The position numbers and the translations under genes are program-made. A stretch of 64,000 bases of DNA from assembly GCA_963971285.1 (NCBI GenBank), contig OZ020244.1, forward strand, positions 34,968,001 to 35,032,000. The letters run 5' to 3'. The DNA comes from Astropecten irregularis (Eukaryota; Echinodermata; Asteroidea; Paxillosida; Astropectinidae). The notes under the pieces are model-generated. The model made no database searches and was not told the origin of the DNA. It saw nothing but the letters and a program-made list of their open reading frames with translations. Of this stretch, positions 1 to 12,410 are shown one piece after another (positions within the stretch are counted from its first letter, which is position 1; each line of letters starts with the position of its first letter).

Positions 1-116
1 GAACCTCTGGAAAACAGTGTTTCACTGAGCAGGTAATCCCAGAATAAACAAGAAATAAATCAGAAATTGCATTCTTTATATGTCTCTCCGGATCCTACAA
101 GAGCCCCGGCCCTCAC

Positions 117-276
117 CCTTGGAGCACTCCAGTTGAGTTTAGGAAAGACTCTTCCTCCGAGACTCTGGATAGCTGCCTTGATGGACTGCTCTAACTCTGG
201 GAAGGAGGGGACTTTGTTCGGGTCTTCGTCCCCGTCTCCATGTTGCTCTAGAATACTGCTGGGCTCGTCTGTGCTG
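117..276 (-). CDS. CDC123: CDC123, single internal exon (gene continues off the left edge)
   Basis: CDC123 is an ATP-grasp-fold chaperone that binds the gamma subunit of eIF2 and promotes assembly of the translation initiation factor in the cytoplasm. This exon encodes about 53 residues. An acidic stretch (HGDGDEDPNK) is followed by the family block SLGGRVFPKLNWSAPR, which matches the conserved start of the catalytic fold in human CDC123 as I recall it. The exon is bounded on the minus strand by an acceptor after a pyrimidine-rich tract (AG at 278-277) and a GTGAGG donor at 116, and it ends in phase 0, just before the expected DAYWIA segment. Downstream exons would lie left of base 1. I could not find the 5' exon(s) to the right, although the 14.8 kb before ZCRB1 leaves room for a long intron. 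Confidence 0.8.
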
Positions 277-1576
277 CTGAGGTTGTAAAAAATAAGATCA
301 AAATAGCCACTTGAGTTCATAGGAACAAAGAAGATGAAGAAAATTATAAATTGTGCATGTTTTAAAATAGGTAGAGCATTTGAACAACTGTACGTGCTAC
401 CTTTGCAGATGCAAAGGGCCAGTTTTAGAAACAGAGGCTCAGGCTCAGGCATCATTTCATGAATCCATTCTAAAGAGACTTTTGGCTGCGGTTGGAAGTA
501 GATTCTCTGGTTTGAAAAGGAAAACAGAGCTTCAGCTACCAATGAAAAACCACAACCTATATTTTAAGCATATGGTTGACAAAGCCGGAGCCTGAGCCCC
601 CGTTTCGAAAACGGCCAATATAATCAACTGTCTGGAACTGTAATTTATCAGACTACAGAGGGCGCTAGTCAAGTTGAATGGTTGAATACACCTTCTCATG
701 ATCATGGATCTTGGATCACGATGTAAGGAGCTAAATGCAAAGAATGGGTACCAATGTCTGGGTACCTTGTTGGTAGGTAGATTCCATCTGCATCCAGATA
801 TGTCAGAAAATCCTTTGGAAGAGGGATTACGTGGCTGCAAAATGGAGCAAAAAGGAAAAAAAAAAGATGTATTTTCAGAATTGCATCACCTTGATTTTGC
901 CGAGTCGGTGGAACATCTGCAAAAAGAACTGAGATGTGGAAGGTGTTGGCAAGAGGGGACAGACTTGAGTCAGATGTCAGATTGGGATAGGTATAAACTA
1001 GGACAATAGGTACGATTTTCGCTTTTCAGGAAATCAAGATGCAAGACCACTAAGCAAGACAGGTGCATTGACTGTGTCCACTGAAAACTAAAACAAGAGT
1101 TACCTTGATCTGTCAGGTTCTTTAAAAATGAAATCGACAAGGGGAGCAGCCATAGGCTGTGTCCGAAACGGGCTTCCAGAGCTATGGCTAGGTCTATTGT
1201 CTTGGTGTCTCCATGTATTTGAGCGAAGACCTAGACCTAGCTCTAGACAACAGATTCGGATGCAGCCTTAATTAAGGAATGTGTTTGATGATCAGGTACC
1301 TGGCCAAATAATCATGGGAATGGGGTCATTCACCATGCCTTACCTATCAATGGTAATATGTTTGAAGATCGGGTACCAGGCTGAGAAGCTGCAATTCAAA
1401 ACCTGTTGTCTATTCATAATGTCAGCAGATGTCATGCAGGCTCAGAGCATGTTGCAGCAACTTGTTGATAAACGGGAGATCGGGGATGGTGTTCAGTTTA
1501 GACTCACCAGCTGTAGGATAAAAATCAACTCTTAAGTATTAGTATTGTATTAGGTCTACTTTAAGTTATAAAATTA
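277..1576. other. Gene-free stretch, probably CDC123 intron
   Basis: No exon with recognisable homology was found. Bases about 418-606 match a second copy at about 63,030-63,225, sharing TAGATTCTCTGGTTTGAAAA and a flanking AAGCCGGA, so this part is a dispersed repeat. The rest shows nothing I can name. Confidence 0.5.
418..606. repeat. Dispersed repeat, copy 1
   Basis: Shares ordered blocks with 63,030-63,225: GAGGCTCAGG, TTTTGGCTGC, TAGATTCTCTGGTTTGAAAA, CAGAGCTTCAGCT and ACAAAGCCGGA. Both copies have the same orientation and sit at opposite ends of the window. Its class is unknown. Confidence 0.7.
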
Positions 1577-1880
1577 GGGTCCCAGTCCCCATGTCAGACC
1601 TTAGCTGCAAAAACTGTAGCCCTAGATTACTCATGATGTTGTTGTCCTATAAGCCTTATCGCATATACCTCCTGGTTGATTTTGGACAATAGTCGAAAGG
1701 CACTGTGGGAAGGGAAAAGGTACAAAATATGCCCCTTTTTCCTTCCCATGGTGCCTTTCCACCATTCTGCAAAATCAACCAGGCGGTATTTGCGATAAGG
1801 CTTATTTTATATACGGCAACAACGTCAGGAGTAATCTAGGGCTACAGTTACAGCAGCTAGTCAGACCTAGGGTTACGATC
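1577..1880. mobile_element. MITE-like element with long inverted arms
   Basis: The left half (TGTAGCCCTAGATTACTC, then AAGCCTTATCGCA and CCTGGTTGATTTT) returns as its reverse complement in the right half at about 1,770-1,850. The arms are over 100 bp with scattered mismatches around a short centre. The outer ends carry the CCCTAGGTCTGAC word shared with the elements at 16,440, 25,698 and 40,865. No coding capacity is present. Confidence 0.75.
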
Positions 1881-2429
1881 ATCGCAACAAGTACATAAGC
1901 CCCTTAATGGATAGGGCCTAGGCCAGTATATGGGGCCCAGACCTACATCAGCATAGAGGTTATTCACCGACGTCATAAAATCACGTGATTGGCCGTAAAG
2001 CTTTTCTATGTTGTCCGAGTCGCTACCAATGACGTATACTGTAGTGTAGAAGGTCACCCCTCGAAAACTTGATACCTCGATAACAGGTACACTGACGATT
2101 TATACAATTGCGATTTTTAATTTAATATTTTAAGTTTTTCACTATTTCCAGGCCAGTTACTACAATATTACTACAGCATATAACTTAACTGTGGACTGGA
2201 TACATACGTGATCGCTAATAACGCCAACCTACCAAGTAACATTGTAAAAATCTTCCTTTGAGTTTGAGCTTGAGTGCATCTCGACAAATGTTTACTATTA
2301 TAATGTATTGTAATGGTTTACTGAAAACTTACATCACAAATGCATGTACACAGCAACACAGTGCATGCAGTACACACAGATCAAACCACCGTTAATGTTG
2401 ACAGGCGCCCTCTGTCGATGTTTGTCAAA
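1881..2429. other. Gene-free stretch
   Basis: AT-rich sequence without recognisable coding or repeat structure apart from the start of the tandem array that follows. Confidence 0.4.
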
Positions 2430-3375
2430 CAGGTCTCCTGTGTGCTTTCCTTATGGGGAGTCATTTTGTGCGTAAATTCGCATAGACAATTTTGTGGCAA
2501 AGTCAGGATCCAGTTCTTGGAACAGTTGACCAATCAGGTGTCTTGTGTGCTTTCCTTATGGAGAGTCGTTTTGTGCGTAAATTCCCATAGACAATTTTGT
2601 GGCAAAGTCAGGATCCGGTTCTTGGAACAGTTGACCAATCAGGTGTCTTGTGTGCTTTCCTTATGGAGAGTCGTTTTGTGCGTAAATTCCCATAGACAAT
2701 ATTTTGTGGCAAAGTCAGGATCCGGTTCTTGGAACAGTTGACGAATCAGGTGTCTTGTGTGCTTTCCTTATGGAGAGTCGTTTTGTGCGTAAATTCCCAT
2801 AGACAATTTTGTGGCAAAGTCAGGATCCGGTTCTTGGAACAGTTGACCAATCAGGTGTCTTGTGTGCTTTCCTTATGGAGAGTCGTTTTGTGCGTAAATT
2901 CCCATAGACAATTTTGTGGCAAAGTCAGGATCCGGTTCTTGGAACAGTTGACCAATCAGGTGTCTTGTGTGCTTTCCTTATGGAGAGTCGTTTTGTGCGT
3001 AAATTCCCATAGACAATTTTGTAGCAAAGTCAGGATCCAGTTCTTGGAACAATTGACCAATCAGGTGTCCTGTGTGCTTTCCTTATGAAGAGTCGTTTTG
3101 TGCGTAAATTCCCATAGACAATTTTGTAGCAAAGTCAGGATCCAGTTCTTGGAACAATTGACCAATCAGGTGTCCTGTGTGCTTTCCTTATGAAGAGTCG
3201 TTTTGTGCGTAAATTCCCATAGACAATTTTGTAGCAAAGTCAGGATCCAGTTCTTGGAACAATTGACCAATCATGTGTCCTGTGTGCTTTCCTTATGAAG
3301 AGTCATTTTGTGCGTAAATTCCCATAGACTATTTTGTGGCAAAAGTGGGATTCGCCACTAAAACAGTTGACCAAT
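2430..3375. repeat. Tandem array, about nine units of 105 bp
   Basis: Each unit carries GTGTGCTTTCCTTATG, then TTTTGTGCGTAAATTC, GGCAAAGTCAGGATCC and GGAACAGTTGACCAATCA. Unit starts recur near 2,432, 2,538, 2,643, 2,750, 2,855, 2,960, 3,065, 3,170 and 3,275. Copy 3 has a 2-nt insertion. The last three copies share variants (TATGAAG, AACAATTG), showing local homogenisation. The unit length is a multiple of three, so one plus-strand frame stays open across several units; I do not regard that as evidence of a protein. Confidence 0.9.
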
Positions 3376-4482
3376 CAGAATGGGCACTCAGATTAGCAAC
3401 AACAGGGGTATTCGGCCCTTTTTGGGGTGCGGATTTTATTGACGTTTAACCGATTTTATGAGTTTATCGCTAAAATGGAGGTTCGACAATTATTGTTGGA
3501 TATAGTGAGTGAGTGTGAGCCATTTCTTTGGACCAAGGACAAGCCCTAGTGACATTATTTTATGCCTTTACTCATATAGTCATACAAAAAAGTTAAATTA
3601 TATCACCAATATGCTTTTACTGTCCTACTGTACCACAAACCTGTACAAAATTTAGTTTTAATTGGTCCTTCATAAAGTCCTTTGATTTATAGTTGTGGGA
3701 ATGATGGCACACTTCGGACATTCGGGTGTTTTTGTAATCAGTTTGATTCATGTAATCCGTACTTGGGCATCCTTTAATCCTTAAAATACTACATTTTAAA
3801 AATATTAATGAGGCTTTTTGTAATGGGAAGCTGAATGGATGGTGATACATCCTTAACCCCTTGAAAACCCAGCCAATGTTCGAGTCGAATCTCATTGCTG
3901 GCAGGATTGGTCTGCTAGTAAAGTGAAAACCGGCTAGAACTGGTTCGAACCACCTACGTCACAAACTTTCCATTCATTTTCCATTTGCTTTAGGACAAAA
4001 TTGACTTATTTATATCGTCTGCTAATTTTGCTCCGGCTGCTGCCCAATAGGAGAGCCCCAAATTCATTACGTCATTATAATTAGGCCTTTGGCCAAACCC
4101 ATGATAGCCGATTAGCCAATTCGGGCAAACAAAATAGAGCCATATAATTGTCAGAATTAGCACAAATTCCCAAAAACTTAATGCATAACTTGGCATTATA
4201 ATGCAAAACTAATATCTGAAATGATTTCTCAACTTAAAATCCTTGAAAAATTGTGATTAATGAGTCAAATCTACAAAAATCTAACCCGCGGAGAAATAAT
4301 AATTTTACAATTCTGGGCGTGTACCACCACCGCATAGCGGCATTATACAGTACATGTACAGGCAAGGTTGTTCACCTCGATGATGTCATTCCGCAGTTCC
4401 ATCGAAGTTGGATAGGATGTCCATGACGCGCTCTGCTGTGTTAAAAATCGCACGTGCTTTTAGGCCGAACAGGAAAGACTAG
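3376..4482. other. Gene-free stretch
   Basis: No coding exon or repeat family recognised. Confidence 0.4.
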
Positions 4483-4611
4483 TTCCGTGGCCTTGTCATG
4501 TCTTGTGAGCTGAACTTTGGCCGCCGTGGAAACTTAGAAGTTATCGGCGATAACTTCTAAGTTTCCACGGCGGCCAAAGTTCAGCTCACAAGACATGACA
4601 AGGCCACGGAA
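4483..4611. repeat. Near-perfect 129-bp palindrome
   Basis: The arms 4,483-4,546 and 4,548-4,611 (64 bp each) are exact reverse complements around a single central G at 4,547. The centre reads TTATCG-G-CGATAA. The symmetry stops abruptly on both sides. Confidence 0.95.
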
Positions 4612-5834
4612 TTTGCGGAATGAAGTTCGAACTCCGTCATAATCTGCATGAAACGAGACAGTGGGAGTTCGTCTCGTTTTTTTTCGCCGAGGGAACTTGA
4701 AAACTGGAAACGGGCGTGCGGCGCTCCCCACCTCAAGTCAAGGAGTCCAGCCCAGGGACGGCCGGCAACTCCCGCCCGGCCCCCGGGCTTAGACTCCACG
4801 GAGACTGACACTTTTGTGAGTGAACTGAGAAATTATGACAATCGTGTGGAACTCTTGGTTTTGGTTTTTAAACGAGATGGGTGGAACTGTTTTCACGTCA
4901 CCAAATGAAATTTGTTCTGCTCAGACTATCAGCTTCGTGAGGACACCAGATTTCCTAGCATATGTGAACTAAAACTCTGACATTTGTGCACGGCAATGAA
5001 CTAAAAAATGTGCTTCAATGTTGTGAACTTGTTTGTCGCATGATCTGAATGACGAATTTGGGATTTCAAGACTCGGGGATACGGGGCAAGTCAAAAACCT
5101 ACAACAAGCCGAGGTAAGTGAAAACCTTTTCATTTTTTTTGGACTGTCACTGCTAAATTTTCACCAAGGTTTTATTTTAGCCCGAGGTTTGAGTGGAAAA
5201 TGTCCCCAAGTTTAAGTTATTTTGAACTTCAGTTGTTCTGGCATTGAACACGGCAACAAAACCCTGTATTTTCATTTTGGAATTCTTTCCGAATTAAGTC
5301 CCTTTGAAGTAAACAACAACCTCTTGGCACTGTGCCTGCATTGGCATGCCTAGTAAACCACTGTCTATTTTTGTCGGTTTGAATTTGCATATGAATAGCA
5401 TGTTATGAGAGAGCAGCAGTGACAGTCACTTTGTATACATTTGAAGTTAAAACTTGCCGCCTTAAATTTTTTTTCTGACGAACCGCCTGATCAGTTCGTC
5501 AGAGCCAATCAAATTTGGTGGTGGGATTTGCATATGAATTGAATTGACACGCACACACGTGCGATTGCGCGGTTACACAAGTCACTGCCAAGAAATAACT
5601 TCACAGCGCGTGGTAGGCCTGTGTTGGTCGCGTGAAGTTATGGCAATGAAAAGGTGAACCATGTGCAATTCTTATGGTTAGGACTTGAGGGTTATTTTGT
5701 ACATATTATAATGTACTGTGGGCCCATTTTTGTTAAGAACTTTGTTGACTGCATTTTTTGTACAATCAAAAGTTAAGGCTTGTGGAAAAGAAAGTGACAA
5801 ACTGAGATTTTGTCAAATTTAATTCATTGCGTGC
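4612..5834. other. Gene-free stretch
   Basis: A short open frame at about 5,033-5,112 runs into a good donor (GAGGTAAGTG), but it has no family match and no confirmed acceptor. A small hairpin (CTGACGAAC ... GTTCGTCAG) lies near 5,475-5,503. Nothing else was recognised. Confidence 0.4.
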
Positions 5835-8110
5835 AATAAAAAGAGAGGATTTCTGAGATTTTACTGTATTATTGGGAAACAATTGCACAGTTTGTGTAAT
5901 TTTAGAAGAAGGAACGGGAGAAATGTTGAATAAAAAATGAATAAAGTGAAGTTGAATGAACTGGTGTTTGTAATTTTATTGCCTACAAGTTGATCATGTT
6001 AATAAACCACGCATGAAAAATATATTTGCATTTGTGTGTGTTTATTGCAAATGAACCATAATTATAAAATAAATTGTTTATGTGTTTTTTTCTGTAGGAA
6101 AAAGTAAAGACAAAATAAAAAACTTATGAGGGAAAGATCACTTTGATTAAATTATGACTGCATATCTGGTATTTTTCAAGTTCTAGGCTAGCAGAACAAA
6201 TAAAAAGTTCCTTAAAGAAGGTAATCTCTAGTGCAGTTGACTTTCATTAGGCCCTTATCGGACCAGACAGTGAAATTGTTTAAGAAATCCCACAAACTTC
6301 ATCCCCAGCAACTTGTCTAGGATAAATAATTTAGTCGGATTTTATTATGTTCAAAAAAACTTGTCACCTGTTTAAATCAAAGTTTCAAGCTATTTGATGA
6401 GGAAGCTCACAATGCCATGTTTAGTACATAGTATTGAGTTAGGGCAATTTGCAAACTTGTGACAGTGCCTGAGGCATTGTCATTTACAAGGTAATCCTCT
6501 CAGTGCATATTAGTAGCGCTGGTTCACAGAGGCCCTTGCTGTGGATTTTATAGCGAGTTGCTTTGAGTTTGTAGAAGGAGTAACATCTATACTTGTAGAG
6601 GCCCTTATTTGCAGATTTTAATTAGAAGTTGCTTTTTATTTAGAAGCCTTTGGAAGGAGTAAACTCTTGTATAAGTGCCCTTTGTTGTGTGTTATGATAA
6701 AAATATTTAAGTTGTAAGTAAATGAGATAAGACGTGTTAGAGGGAATTGAATATAGTAAGAGTGCATATATTATATAGAAGTGCGTTTCCATCTGTTTGT
6801 TTGGAATAAACCATGATAAAAAAACTGTGTTGTGTCTGGGTTTTTTGAAAGGAAAATTTCAAACCTAATGAAGATAATAAAAAGGAAGAAATGTGAATAA
6901 ATCACAAATATCAATCAAGTTGTATTTTGTTTGTGTTCTTTCTTGCAGGAGAAATATATTTAGGGGAAAATGTGAAGAAGTCATCAGCAAAAATGAATTT
7001 AGTTTGCCCATGAGTCTAGGTTGCCAGGTGTAAAAACTATAAAAGACAAAGTAATCTGAAAGAAAATTGCCAATATAAACCATAGATGAGAAATAAAGAG
7101 ACTTTATTTTAAAGACTTTATAAATGCCAAGCAATGTATTAGGAGAAATTATAAATAAACCATGAGTAATTAATAAAGGGTGTTTGTCTCTGTTTGATTC
7201 AGTAACACTAAAAGGAATTGACATAGAACAAAACTGAATAAACATGAATGAAAATGATTTTTGCTCTTGTGTGCTTGTCTTGTTAATTGGGAAAGTAACA
7301 TAATAAAAGCACGGAGGGATAAAATGTTAATAAAACAGGAATGGCCAGTATGCAAACCAAGTGGGTCTTGTCATTCTTTCTCAATGCTTTGAAATAAACC
7401 ATAATTAAAGGGAAAAGTGTTGTATTGACTATTGAGTGTGTGTTTAATCTTGACAATTCAATAGGCCTATGTGAAAGAAATTGACAAAATAAAGGTTCAC
7501 TATAAAGAGAGCATGAGTAATAAAGAGCATGAGTAATTTCTCCCATTGGAGATCAATAAAGTTTTCTTATGTCTTAAAAAAAAAGAAAAAAAAAAGTGAT
7601 GCTTGCCAATTATTTCAATGTTTGAATGTATCTGGAAAAACTGTGAATAAACCATGAGTAATAAGTAACGGGAGTTTCTGCATTTGTTTCAGTAAGTAAA
7701 AAGTGAATAAACATGAATGAAAATTATTTTTGCTTGTGTCTTTGTGTCTTTTAAATTGGGAAAATGGTAAGGGTACCAAGAGGTTATCATTAATAAAACA
7801 TGAATGAACCCGAATGCAAACCAATCAGAATAAACCAAAATTTAAGGAACAAGTGTTGTATTGAGTCTTTTTAATCTAGTTATTATGTTAAAGAAATGTG
7901 CAGAATAAAGCTTGTCTAAGAGGGCATAAAGTGGTGCGTGTCAGTTAATTCATTGTTGAAAATAAATCATATAAAAATGTTGAATTGTCTGTGTGGTTTT
8001 TCTGTAGCAGGAATAAAATGTGCAAAGTATTGAGTGAAGCGTTGAATAAAACATAAGGCAGAATAATTGTTTCTTAAGTTGTACAATTTTCTTTGCTTTA
8101 CATCTCAGTT
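5835..8110 (+). repeat. Degenerate repeat region crowded with AATAAA
   Basis: The plus strand carries more than twenty AATAAA hexamers in about 2.3 kb (for example 5,835, 5,929, 5,940, 6,001 and 6,068), often in words such as GAATAAACATGAATGA and AATAAACCATGAGTAATAA. The words repeat imperfectly, so this looks like an old, decayed tandem family. No open reading frame of note is present. Confidence 0.7.
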
Positions 8111-8339
8111 AATATATTCAAGTAAATAATTTTATGTTCATAAATAACTTGTTGTTTCCTTCTTTTTTTAAACCATGTACTAATCTTTCTTTCTCCCAGA
8201 CCCTGTATTTTTGTACCATTATTTCAGTTCCATTTTGGGTTAACATGTTAATAAATAAGTATTTTGTATAGGAACATGTACTAACTTTTCTTTCTCCCAT
8301 TGTGATAATGTATATTTTTGAGCCACATTTCAGTTCAAT

Positions 8340-9390
8340 TATCTTTTCTTCTTCTTACAGGTAAATGATATTAATAAATCAGTGTTTCTCTTTTAGAATA
8401 AGAACATGTGCTAACCTTTATGTTTCCCATCATATTTATTTTGTATTTGTTGTACCATATTTCAGTTTATTTCTATCTTTTTCTCACAGGTAAATATGTT
8501 CAGTAATAAGTGTGTTTCTTTTTAAATGAACATGTTCTAACCTTTCTTTCTCCCAATATATTTATCTTGAATTTGTTGTAACATAATTCAGTTAATTTCT
8601 GTCTTTTTCTCACAGGTAAATATGTTCAGAAATAAGTGTTTCTTTTTAAATGAACATGTTCTAACCTTTCTTTCTCCCAATATATTTATCTTGAATTTGT
8701 TGTAACATAATTCAGTTAATTTCTGTCTTTTTCTCACAGGTAAATATGTTCAGAAATAAGTGTTTCTTTTTAAATGAACATGTTCTAACCTTTCTTTCTC
8801 CCAATATATTTATCTTGTATTTGTTGTGCCATATTTCAGTTCATTTCTATCTTTTTCTCACAGGTAAATATGTTTACAAATAAGTGTTTCTTTTTATAAG
8901 AACATGTTCTAACCTTTCTTTCTCCCAATATATAAATCTTGTATTTGTTGTAACATAATTCAGTTCATTTCTATCTTTTTCTTACAGGTAAATATGTTCA
9001 GAAATAAGTGTGTTTCTTGTTAAAAAAAACATGTTCTAACCTTTCTTTCTCCCAATATATTAATCTTGTATTTGTTGTTGTATCATATTTCAGTTCATTT
9101 CTATCTTTTTCTCACAGGTAAATATGTTCAGAAATAAGTATGTTTCTTTTTATAAGAAAATGTTCTAAACTTTCTTTCTCCCAATATATTAATCTAATTC
9201 TTGTATTTGTTGTAATATAATTCAGTTTATTTCTATCCTTTTCTCACAGGTAAATATGTTCAGAAATAAGTGTTTTTTTTTAAAGAACATGTTCTAACCT
9301 TTTTTTTCTCCCAATATATTTATCTTGTATTTGTTGTACCATATTTCAGTTTATTTATATCCTTTCCTCACAGGTAAATATAACCAAGGC
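8340..9390 (+). repeat. Tandem array of 124-132 bp units, each with an AG|GTAAAT junction
   Basis: About nine units each contain GAACATGTTCTAACCTTTC, TTTCTCCCAATATAT, TCAGTTCATTTCTATC, then CTTTTTCTCACAG directly followed by GTAAATATG. The AG|GT junctions lie after 8,360, 8,489, 8,615, 8,739, 8,863, 8,987, 9,117, 9,249 and 9,373. The spacing is regular (124-132 bp). Each junction is a polypyrimidine-CAG acceptor fused to a donor-like GTAAAT. Confidence 0.9.
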
Positions 9391-12300
9391 CTAACATTTT
9401 TCTCCCATATAGTATGGTAAGTAAATATCCACATGTAGAAAACTGTAAGTACTGGTAACCATATAATTATGTATGGTTGTTCTAAGTTTGCCAATTAATT
9501 GGTCAAAGTTTACCTTGTTAATGTAACCTAGCTTCGCTAGGACGAATTTGTTTTCTCCTGTTTGTCAAGATCTTCAGCTCAAGAGAGGGATATCTACCTG
9601 CAAGGAGATTGCGAGATGTTGGGTGAGGATGAACAGTCCGGAAAAAAATATCACTGGAAGCAGGCAGGAGGACAGAATCATGTTTTCACCGATGACCCTG
9701 CTTACTGAGTTTTTTTTCACTAAGGTGAGTGCCATTGTTTTAAGGACAAATGAAAAATACAAGAGTAAAAGTGATCAGGGGGCACACATTTCAGAGACTG
9801 ATAGACTGTCATTCAAAAACATTGTCGTGATTTGTTTTTAAAGATGCTTTAATAACAGAACAACATTTGGGTTATTTTGTGACTAGTGCAATTTTTAGAA
9901 ATGAAAGTTTCTAAGAGACATCAGTTAGTATTAAATACTGATTGATGTCTCTTAGAAACTTTTGTTTCTAAAGTTTTTGTGAAGTGTGAGATTTAAAGAA
10001 ACAAAGACTTAGATTTTCAAGTTGGGTGGTGCTTTATACTCCTTGAATTTGATTTTAATTGATCCTGAAGGGGTGCAGTGGATGTACAACATGGCTGCTT
10101 GAAGGACGGAATAACAGTCACTGGATTTCTCCTTCAGGTAAGTGAAACACCTGCTTGTTAATGTTAACCTGTCACACTGTCCAGTTTTTTCCCAGTGTTT
10201 CCTTTCAAGATGTACTGTCATCACCTGTATGTTAAATTTTTGGAGTGGAATCTAGATTTAACTGGTACTTGATGTACACATAATAAACTGCTGCAAACTG
10301 TTCATCAACCCAATTTACCCAAATGAAATAAATTTATATAGAAAGCTTGGGGTTAGGAGGGCCTGACAGTTTTGATCCTAGCAGGAATAATCGCAGGGTA
10401 AAGATACTTAATTAGGTTAAAGTAATTATATTTTTGTTTTTTTATATATTTTTTAAAAGCTCAAAACATAACCCTTAAATCCTAGGGATGTTCCAATTCA
10501 AATCTATTTCCACTTTTCACATCTCAGTGTTAAATTTATCAAAAATAGTCAGTGCATCTTTTTAAGGGGTGTATGTTCTTTCCTATCTGTCTTTATGTTA
10601 GTCTTTTTGTTACCTGCTCACACTTAGTATTGCAATCGCAATTGTATACACTTGGATTTTGAATCTGTGAGAAGAAAGATTTGTACCCACATATCCAGCA
10701 AGCTTTCCCATATAGTCAATTAGTGAATGCAAAATATAGATGACCATGATGTCAGTTGTAATACCTTTGAGTAATGTTTGTTATTAAAGATAACAGAAGC
10801 CTTATTTTAATTATCCCCACTGCATGCTTTACAAGATTCAAATTTGTCTGCAAACCAGAGAGAGTTGTGTGGTCTAGTTGATTACTAGGTTGAGTTATTT
10901 TCACTGTCTGGCCCTTTGAAACAAAAGTATACAGTTTGTAGTAGTATCCCAGGTAGCTAGGGCAAGCCTCATACTAGAAGTCAGTACTTGTTAACAATTG
11001 CAACATGACATCGTGTGACATTGATCACCTGTTTTTCCTTATCTACACCTTGCACGGTGAATAATCCTTTCCTTTCTGTTGTTTCCATCTTTTATTTCAG
11101 TCAGGTTCACCAGGTGCACATGGAAAGGACATGATTCTCTACAAGAAGAACAGTAATTTTTCCAAGCCAACTTAATGCTATCATGCTGTAACCACTACTG
11201 AGTGTGTCTCATGGAGATCAAACATGATTCAGGCCGGGTAATTCAAATCTTGGGTCCAAACTTGTTCAACAGATTAGTGAAGCCAAGCATTTTGTCATTC
11301 AATCTTCAAAATGTTTCATTCAAATGTCACAAGTTTGGATCTGATTTGTAGAATTTATATACCCACTCTCAAAGCTGATTTTTAAATCTGTGTCTCATGG
11401 TGTTCAAGAGAAAAAGGAAAACCATGTGCTGGGTCAGGTTCATGTGCAGGAGGTTGTGGCTCCAAATCCCGCCCGAGTCAGCATTTGAATTCACTTTTCT
11501 TGGGCACTCTAAGGCAATTGAGCACGCAGTGCTAGTACTTAATATTGAGGGGCAAAACCTTGCATATGTAATGGTATTAGTATTCCTGGCTTAGAAGTTT
11601 GTATCAATACAATAAAAAGTTAATTACTTAATAGCTGTACTTTATCTTATGGAAATCGGTACACCAAGATTGTTGGAGCAAGATGAAATGATGTATAGTG
11701 AGGGGTGATCTAGGCTGAGGTGCATAAGAAGATATTCATAAGGCAAACAAGTTGGAATGAAAAACTTTTTATTTTTTGGACGCAAGTCCCTTAAAAAAGT
11801 GGAACATATTTTACACTTTGGCCTTCATAATTATTTGCAATAAAACCCCCAATGCATTTCAGAAATAAAAAACCTAACATGAGAAGCTTTGAAAGATTTA
11901 AATTCTTTTTATTGCAAATTATTTTCATATAAGATGTGCATTCTTTTTGGCTTGGTACCAATTAATAATGTCAATTATGTTAAATGAAAGCAGCCAAAAT
12001 GTCACATCTTAAAATTTAAGCATTTTTGTCATTTCCAACCCATCAAATGCTAAGCAATGTTCCAGTTGTGAAATCACATGAAAGAAACTCCTAAAAAAAG
12101 TTCTGCAACTCAAGTTTGAGGGATGATATCCTTTTTTTTTGAGGAGTTAAAGATAGAAAACTATCAAAATTTTGCTAAATAATTAGCAAAACCAGAATAA
12201 AATTAAATGCACTTGTTGCTCTATTAATTTACAGATTAATTAAATACAAATGATTTCAAGTCAGTGGCGTCACCAGCCTTTTGAGTCTGAGAGGGCACAA

Positions 12301-12410
12301 GGGGGGCACTAGCAATTGTCGGGGGGGAGGGGGGCACTACAATATATATATAATATATTTGTTTTCACCAACCCAAATCTCAAATGGGGGGGCACGCGGG
12401 GGGCACGATG
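9391..12410. other. Gene-free stretch
   Basis: It contains a perfect 19-bp inverted repeat, 9,904-9,922 against 9,944-9,962 (AAAGTTTCTAAGAGACATC), with a 21-nt loop. An open frame at about 9,548-9,724 ends at a GTGAGT donor but has no family match. Around 12,270-12,400 lies a GGGGGGCAC-rich interspersed-repeat remnant. No gene was recognised. Confidence 0.5.

Noticed and set aside
532-840. Possible upstream CDC123 exon (a WYPFF word on the minus strand)
   Set aside because: Only five residues resemble the CDC123 N-terminus and the following residues diverge at once.
2340-3088. Two open frames of 133 and 119 codons on the plus strand
   Set aside because: They are by-products of the 105-bp tandem array, whose unit is a multiple of three; the composition is not protein-like and a 2-nt insertion breaks the frame.
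9548-9724. Open frame ending at a GTGAGT donor
   Set aside because: No recognisable family, no companion exon, and the region is otherwise repeats.
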